A DNA stretch of 7,692 nucleotides from a bacterium (GTDB taxonomy: Bacteria > Patescibacteriota > Minisyncoccia > Phycocordibacterales > Phycocordibacteraceae), in NCBI GenBank assembly GCA_021812955.1, contig JAKAMJ010000032.1, forward strand, positions 1 to 7,692. The letters are read 5' to 3'. Of this stretch, positions 5,028 through 7,692 are shown piece by piece. A program made the translations under genes and the position numbers. Every line of letters begins with the position of its first letter. Positions within the stretch are counted from its first letter, which is position 1. Below the pieces are notes generated by a model. It searched no databases, had not been told where the DNA came from, and saw nothing but the letters and a program-made list of their open reading frames with translations.

Positions 5028-5759
5028 ATGAACACGGACGAAAACGAAAAGAAGACGGCGGAGCGTGTCGCGCAGGTGGTCCACGAAGGGCAGCGCACGG
5101 TGCCGGTCGAGCGCACGCCGATGGTCAGCAAACCGAGCAAGATAGAGGCGTGGCGCATCTTCAAGATAATGTCTGAATTCGTGGAAGGGTTCGACCTGAT
5201 TCGCAGATACACGCTCGCCGCCAGCTTTTTCGGCAGCGCGCGTACCGCTCCGGGCGACAGATTCTATGAGGAAGCGGTCGCGCTTTCCGGGCGGCTCGCT
5301 AAAGACGGCTTCGCCGTGATTACGGGCGGAAGTTCCGGCATCATGCAGGCCGCGAACAAAGGCGCATTCGAGGCGGGCGGTGCGTCCATCGGGCTCAACA
5401 TAAACCTCCCGAACGCGCAAAGATACAATCCGTTCCTCACCGACCGCTTCGTGTTCGACCACTTTTTCGTACGCAAGGTGATGCTCACCTTCGCGTCCGA
5501 AGTCTACGTCTATTTCCCTGGCGGGTTCGGCACGCTTGACGAGTTCTTCGAAATCGTCACGCTCGTGCAGACTAAGAAGATCCGCCGCGTGCCCATCGTG
5601 CTCGTCGGGAAGGACTACTGGGAGCCGATCCTGGCGATGATCCGGCAGACGCTCTTCCACGGCTTCAAGAATATAGACGAGGAAGACATGGGCCTGTATA
5701 CGCTCGTAGATTCGGTCGACGAGGCTTACGACTATATCGTAGCGAACGTTCCACGCTGA
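5028..5759 (+). CDS. LOG-family (TIGR00730-type) Rossmann protein
   Basis: Cytoplasmic 243-residue protein of the LOG / 'lysine decarboxylase-like' family. Characterised relatives hydrolyse the N-glycosidic bond of nucleoside 5'-monophosphates, including cytokinin ribotides. After a charged N-terminal extension (about 1-35) and a helix (KIEAWRIFKIMSEFVEGFDLI), the core begins with LAASFFGSART (63-73). VITGGSSGIMQAANKGAFEAGG follows (97-118), then GLNINLPNAQ (122-131), the FVRK pair Arg149-Lys150, and the hallmark PGGFGTLDE (164-172) with the catalytic Glu172. All core motifs are intact. The N-terminal extension is longer than in the minimal plant LOG and fits the TIGR00730 bacterial branch. 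The physiological substrate cannot be inferred. A small membrane-protein gene begins 5 nt after the stop, suggesting an operon. Confidence 0.92.
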   Translation: MNTDENEKKTAERVAQVVHEGQRTVPVERTPMVSKPSKIEAWRIFKIMSEFVEGFDLIRRYTLAASFFGSARTAPGDRFYEEAVALSGRLAKDGFAVITGGSSGIMQAANKGAFEAGGASIGLNINLPNAQRYNPFLTDRFVFDHFFVRKVMLTFASEVYVYFPGGFGTLDEFFEIVTLVQTKKIRRVPIVLVGKDYWEPILAMIRQTLFHGFKNIDEEDMGLYTLVDSVDEAYDYIVANVPR

Positions 5760-5764
5760 TTCGC

Positions 5765-5926
5765 ATGGCACTCGACTACAGCCAGCGCCGGCTCTTGAGC
5801 AAGACGCTCCACACGAGGTCACGTACCGCCCGGGCGCAACGCCTCAGGCGGTACGCGGTGCTTACCGGCTTCATGTCGCTTCTCATTTCTGCGGTAACGC
5901 TCTTCATCCGGATAGTGAAAAAGTGA
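5765..5926 (+). CDS. Small one-helix basic membrane protein (53 aa)
   Basis: A 53-codon gene starting 5 nt after the LOG-family stop, so probably translated from the same mRNA. The protein opens MALDYSQRRLLSK, has a strongly basic middle (HTRSRTARAQRLRR, 16-29), one hydrophobic helix (about 31-48), and ends RIVKK. The positive segments on both sides of the helix leave the orientation unclear. I do not recognise a family. Codon use matches the GC-rich neighbours, and both the tight spacing and the helix argue for a real gene. There is no Shine-Dalgarno sequence. Confidence 0.55.
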   Translation: MALDYSQRRLLSKTLHTRSRTARAQRLRRYAVLTGFMSLLISAVTLFIRIVKK

Positions 5927-5953
5927 ATCTGGGTGAGAACCGGGGAAGCGGCA

Positions 5954-5962
5954 TGGTATCCT
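5954..5962 (+). promoter_or_regulatory. Extended -10 of the 5972 small gene, leaderless spacing
   Basis: TGGTATCCT, the same nonamer as at corA, ends 9 nt before the ATG at 5972. Its position supports that ATG over the overlapping reading frame that starts at 5923. Confidence 0.5.
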
Positions 5963-5971
5963 TTATCCAAT

Positions 5972-6094
5972 ATGAAAAAGAAGAAAAGGAATCACTGGCT
6001 CCTGACGAGCGATCTGGAAGTGTATGCGTTCTGGACGGGATTCACGAGCACGATCATAAGCCTGTTGCAAGTAATCGTCATCGCGCTCAAATAA
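5972..6094 (+). CDS. Small one-helix membrane protein (40 aa)
   Basis: A 40-codon gene. The protein starts MKKKKRNHWLLTSDLEVYAF and ends with a hydrophobic helix (about 18-39) and a final Lys, the pattern of a lysine-anchored single-span membrane protein with an N-in tendency. No family is recognised. Support is indirect: an extended -10 nine nt upstream, a hydrophobic segment in this frame, and a terminator 25 nt after the stop. A longer ORF in another frame (5923-6201) crosses that terminator and lacks such features, so I prefer this one. Confidence 0.5.
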   Translation: MKKKKRNHWLLTSDLEVYAFWTGFTSTIISLLQVIVIALK

Positions 6095-6119
6095 TGATGG
6101 AGGCGTTAAGGCGCACCAT

Positions 6120-6149
6120 CAAAAGCGCAGCTCCTAAGCTGCGCTTTTG
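6120..6149. terminator. Intrinsic terminator after the small membrane-protein gene
   Basis: CAAAAGCGCAGCT and AGCTGCGCTTTTG form a perfect 13-bp stem with a CCTA loop. The arms include A4 and T4, so it can act on both strands. It would end the LOG/small-protein transcripts on the plus strand and possibly the gltX transcript, whose stop is about 135 nt away, on the minus strand. Confidence 0.82.
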
Positions 6150-6283
6150 CCTTCTGCCGGCAGGACTATTTTTGCGCAAAAGATATATTGTGCGCACATA
6201 GGGAATCTTTCCCCTCAGCGGCTGCCGGGCAAACCTCCCTGGCCTCGCGCCTCCCGATTCCCTGCAAGCTTTCGTGCGCGAGA
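6150..6283. other. gltX 3' flank with nested palindromes
   Basis: No gene seen. It contains CTGCCGGCAG (6154-6163), TTTTGCGCAAAA (6170-6181) and GTGCGCAC as perfect palindromes. An 8-bp inverted repeat AGGGAATC (6200-6207)/GATTCCCT (6256-6263) encloses a smaller imperfect stem, GCCGGG/CCTGGC. It could be a structured 3' UTR of gltX or a small RNA; no known RNA family was recognised. Confidence 0.4.
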
Positions 6284-7639
6284 CTACCGGCTCTCAAGCA
6301 GAGAAAGCGCTTTGCCTATCCTGGAAACGGACTCCTGCTTGCCGATGAGCGCGATGAGCGTGAAGGGGTCGGGGGAGCGCTCTTGGCCGGAGAGGGCATA
6401 CCGCAGCGGCCAGAGGACGGCACCGCGGCCTCCCTTCCCTTTTGCTTCTTCCGCGTCGGCAAGTGGCATGACGACGGACCTGGCAGTTTCGGCAGAAATA
6501 TCGTCCGGCAGGCCGCTGAGCGGTTCCAAGAGGCCATGCAAGGCGGCTACAGTCATGCCTGAGCGGTCTGCGGGCTCTTTTGCGAGGATCTTGGCCGGGT
6601 CGAGCGCCGGAGCTTCGAAGAGACAGGCGAGCTCGCCGGAGAGCAGTTCGCGAGCTTCAGCAAACGTCTGGGCGCGTTCTTTGAGAAGCGGAACCGACTT
6701 TACGAGTGTGTCTTTCTGTGTCATGCCGACACTTAGTGCCGGCAGAGACGTGAGGCGGGCGAGGAACTCGTCGCCTGGAAGTTTGCGCATCCAACGCTGA
6801 TTCACCGAGAGCAGCTTCTCACGGCTCCAGGCAGCGCCGCTCTTCTGGATACCGTCGAGCGAGAACGCTTCGACGAGGTCGGCAAGCGAGAAATCTTCTT
6901 GGGGCGTGCCGGGGCTCCATCCGAGGAGCGCGAGATAGTTTACGAGCGCCTCTGGCATGAAGCCATCATCTTTATAATCCATGACGCTCGTGGCGGTGCC
7001 GCTCCGTTTCGAGAGCTTGGCCCGCTTCGCGTCGAGGATGAGCGGCAGGTGGGCATATTCGGGGCGCGCCGCTCCGAGCGCTTCCTGTATCAAGATCTGG
7101 CGCGGAGTATTCGAGATATGATCTTCGCCGCGGATGATGTGCGTGACGAGAGCGTCCATATCATCGACCACGACAGCGAAATGATAGAGCGCGTCATCGA
7201 GCGAGCGCGCGATGACGAAATCACCGAGCTCAGCCGTGTCGAAAGTGATATCGCCGCGGATTAGGTCGGTGAAGGTTACCGACTTCCCCGGGTTCTTGAG
7301 CCGTACGACCTCGACTGTCTTTGAAGGGTCGTCCTTTGCCGGCTCCGCAGAGACGTATGCCTTCCCTTCCCCGACAAGCTTCTCGAGCAGCTCGCGGTGG
7401 CGCGACGCATGCTCGCTCTGGCGAGAGAAACTGTCCCAGGAAATACCGAGCCAGGTGAGGCCGGCGATTATCTCGTCTTCGTACTCCTTTTTGCTCCGCG
7501 TACGGTCTGTATCTTCGCTGCGGAAGACTATCGCGCCGCCATTGTGACGGGCGAAGAGGTAGTTGAAGAGTGCGGTGCGCGCCGTGCCGATGTGGAGCCG
7601 GCCGGTGGGCGATGGCGGGATGCGGACGACAACAGACAT
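6284..7639 (-). CDS. gltX: Glutamyl-tRNA synthetase
   Basis: Class I synthetase of 451 residues that charges tRNA with glutamate. It opens VVVRIPPSPTGRLHIGTARTALFNYLFAR, with the HIGH-type motif as HIGT (16-19). SEDTDRTRSKKEYE (41-54) follows, then LGDFVIARSLDDALYHFAVVVDD (138-160), THIIRGEDHISNTPRQI (166-182), and the KMSKS loop as AKLSKRSG (207-214). The helical anticodon-binding half follows, including NYLALLGW (234-241). The segment after GKAY (92-95) is short and has no cysteines, so the zinc-binding insertion of E. coli-type GluRS is absent. If the organism lacks GlnRS, this enzyme may also make Glu-tRNA-Gln for amidation. It is complete, with no Shine-Dalgarno sequence and no clear -10; AT-rich tandem repeats lie upstream. 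Confidence 0.97.
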   Translation of the reverse strand: MSVVVRIPPSPTGRLHIGTARTALFNYLFARHNGGAIVFRSEDTDRTRSKKEYEDEIIAGLTWLGISWDSFSRQSEHASRHRELLEKLVGEGKAYVSAEPAKDDPSKTVEVVRLKNPGKSVTFTDLIRGDITFDTAELGDFVIARSLDDALYHFAVVVDDMDALVTHIIRGEDHISNTPRQILIQEALGAARPEYAHLPLILDAKRAKLSKRSGTATSVMDYKDDGFMPEALVNYLALLGWSPGTPQEDFSLADLVEAFSLDGIQKSGAAWSREKLLSVNQRWMRKLPGDEFLARLTSLPALSVGMTQKDTLVKSVPLLKERAQTFAEARELLSGELACLFEAPALDPAKILAKEPADRSGMTVAALHGLLEPLSGLPDDISAETARSVVMPLADAEEAKGKGGRGAVLWPLRYALSGQERSPDPFTLIALIGKQESVSRIGKALSLLESR

Positions 7640-7647
7640 GAAATATC

Positions 7648-7691
7648 TAAATGTTTAAATGTTTAAAGATGCGCACGTTCATGCTTCATGC
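7648..7691. repeat. Two tandem short repeats upstream of gltX
   Basis: TAAATGTT occurs 2.5 times at 7648-7667, and TTCATGC occurs twice in tandem at 7678-7691. Both lie in the gltX upstream region. The AT-rich set starts 8 nt before the gltX ATG and may cover the promoter. Confidence 0.55.
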
Positions 7692-7692
7692 G

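Noticed and set aside
5923..6201. 92-codon ORF overlapping the 40-codon gene
   Set aside because: It runs through the 6120-6149 terminator and encodes a composition unlike a folded protein. The alternative frame has a membrane helix and promoter spacing.
6200..6263. SRP RNA or tRNA in the gltX 3' flank
   Set aside because: The minus strand has a GGCCAGG...GGCAGCC resemblance, but the conserved GGAAG loop of SRP RNA and any TTCRA arm of tRNA are missing.

Overview
The window is a compact, GC-rich bacterial segment that most resembles Candidate Phyla Radiation / Patescibacteria DNA, probably a Parcubacteria-type lineage. This is inferred from the character of several proteins: a CysS with an ITDFGHLVSDGDEGEDKM-type region, a GluRS that lacks the usual cysteine-rich insertion, a lone rpmA, a MazF-like protein with an FDRWNTGKKK start, a one-helix protein with an Ada-like tail, and very short intergenic spaces. 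No rRNA, tRNA, insertion sequence or CRISPR array was found.

Layout. From 1 to 1775 the minus strand carries corA (CorA-type divalent cation channel) followed one base later by cysS, which runs off the left edge. Divergent from corA, separated by 51 bp, is an S41 C-terminal processing peptidase (1827-3113, plus). Next comes a visibly AT-richer island (about 3114-3792) with a solitary PemK/MazF-family toxin gene and about 216 bp of noncoding sequence. rplI (L9, plus) and rpmA (L27, minus) converge on a strong bidirectional terminator. Divergent from rpmA is a 112-residue one-helix membrane protein. It is followed by a LOG-family (lysine decarboxylase-like, TIGR00730-type) gene, a 53-codon membrane protein that looks co-transcribed with it, and a 40-codon membrane protein. 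A hairpin terminator at 6120-6149 separates these from gltX (minus, 6284-7639).

How it works together. Most genes are housekeeping: two aminoacyl-tRNA synthetases (Cys, Glu), two large-subunit ribosomal proteins, a Mg/Co channel and an envelope protease. Shine-Dalgarno sequences are almost absent. Instead, at least five genes (corA, ctpA, the 4608 ORF, the LOG gene and the 40-codon ORF) have an extended -10 element, TGnTAT followed by three variable bases, ending 7-9 nt before the ATG. rplI has a -35/-10 pair ending 8 nt before its ATG. This predicts leaderless mRNAs as the default expression mode here and is the most systematic unusual signal in the window.

Other points of interest are a CorA whose signature GMN is GMH, a terminator-like perfect palindrome inside the first codons of cysS, two face-to-face extended -10 elements forming a 10-bp inverted repeat between rpmA and its neighbour, two perfect palindromes just downstream of or across stop codons, and the orphan MazF-like gene. 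I did not find convincing evidence of a wholly new multi-gene system.
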